From: Candidatus Kappaea frigidicola
Lineage (GTDB): Bacteria; Omnitrophota; Gorgyraeia; JAGLLT01
DNA: 5,506 nt
Assembly (NCBI GenBank): GCA_030765555.1
Contig: JAVCCI010000008.1
Span: forward strand, 1-5,506
Direction of reading: 5' to 3'
Made by a program: the position numbers and the translations under genes. The notes under the pieces are model-generated. The model worked only from the letters and a program-made list of their open reading frames with translations. It made no database searches and was not told the origin of the DNA. Positions within the stretch are counted from its first letter, which is position 1, and each line of letters opens with the position of its first letter. This document shows positions 5,306 to 5,506 of the stretch, piece after piece.

Positions 5306-5506
5306 TTAACAGCTTGCTTGAATTAATTTTTTATATAACATTTCATACTGATCCGTCATTTTTTCAACACTAAAAAATTCCTCAACATGTTTTCTGCAAT
5401 CCCGCGGATCTAAATTTTGAACATCTATAATTGCTTTCAAAAATTCTTCAAATGAATCCACAGCAAAACCATTTTTGCCATTCACAATAATTTCTGGCAC
5501 CGAACC
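5306..5506 (-). CDS. GT4-type glycosyltransferase, C-terminal part only
   Basis: The reading frame is open to the window edge: the codons at 5506-5498 read GGT TCG GTG, so the protein enters as GSVPEIIVNGKNGFAVDS. The GTG at 5500 is an internal valine, not a start. Sixty-six residues are visible, ending at the TAA at 5306. The VPEIIVNGKNGF block is the segment that follows the nucleotide-sugar binding site in GT-B fold glycosyltransferases of family GT4. The next stretch (DCRKHVEEFFSVEKMTDQYEMLYKKLI) is the usual C-terminal helix pair that packs back on the N-terminal domain. Such enzymes transfer sugars from nucleotide donors to lipids, polysaccharides or small acceptors at the cytoplasmic face. 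The acceptor cannot be told from this fragment. Confidence 0.85.
   Translation of the reverse strand, partial: GSVPEIIVNGKNGFAVDSFEEFLKAIIDVQNLDPRDCRKHVEEFFSVEKMTDQYEMLYKKLIQASC

Noticed and set aside
5306..5500. A complete small 64-residue protein starting at the GTG at 5500
   Set aside because: The frame stays open to the window edge and the codons before it (Gly-Ser) complete the GT4 motif GSVPEII; the GTG is an internal valine of a larger glycosyltransferase.

Overview
The window is an AT-rich bacterial chromosomal segment. By hand count the 3' half of the first flavoprotein gene and sampled lines of the second are about 36% G+C, and the serine-hydrolase gene is about 41%. It carries six protein-coding genes, all on the minus strand, and I found no credible gene on the plus strand. 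Gene starts use Shine-Dalgarno sequences (a full AAGGAGGT before the cold-shock gene), promoters look sigma70-like, and intrinsic terminators are easy to see. The phylum cannot be fixed from this sequence. The gene content would suit an uncultured Gram-negative-type lineage such as Omnitrophota or Elusimicrobiota, but that is a guess.

Read in the direction of transcription (high to low coordinates): (1) 5506-5306, the C-terminal end of a GT4-type glycosyltransferase, cut by the window edge. (2) A 15-bp-stem hairpin (5206-5237) whose promoter-proximal arm carries the -35 box for (3) a secreted AmpH/class C beta-lactamase-type serine hydrolase, 5166-4000. (4) A 310-bp gap holding one copy of a 28-bp palindromic repeat, a candidate promoter and a long structured leader. 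(5) A 67-residue cold-shock protein, 3689-3486, closed by a strong terminator. (6) A COG2509-type FAD protein of 510 residues, 3413-1881. (7) The second copy of the 28-bp repeat, which here forms a terminator with a T tract and also lies over the promoter of (8) a BaiN/RdsA/HI0933-family flavoprotein, 1779-541. (9) greA, starting at 465 and running off the left edge just before its stop codon.

This does not look like one operon. Nearly every gene has a visible terminator or promoter before it, so these are mostly single-gene units packed head to tail. Themes are gene expression (GreA, the cold-shock protein, and possibly rRNA dihydrouridine formation by the RdsA-like flavoprotein) and the cell envelope (glycosyltransferase and penicillin-binding-type hydrolase). 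I see no CRISPR array, transposase, phage gene, tRNA or rRNA, and no clear new multigene system. The most notable signals lie between genes: the repeated palindrome, terminator arms that double as -35 boxes, a probable leaderless start, and a cold-shock leader with mutually exclusive pairings and a terminator-like hairpin.
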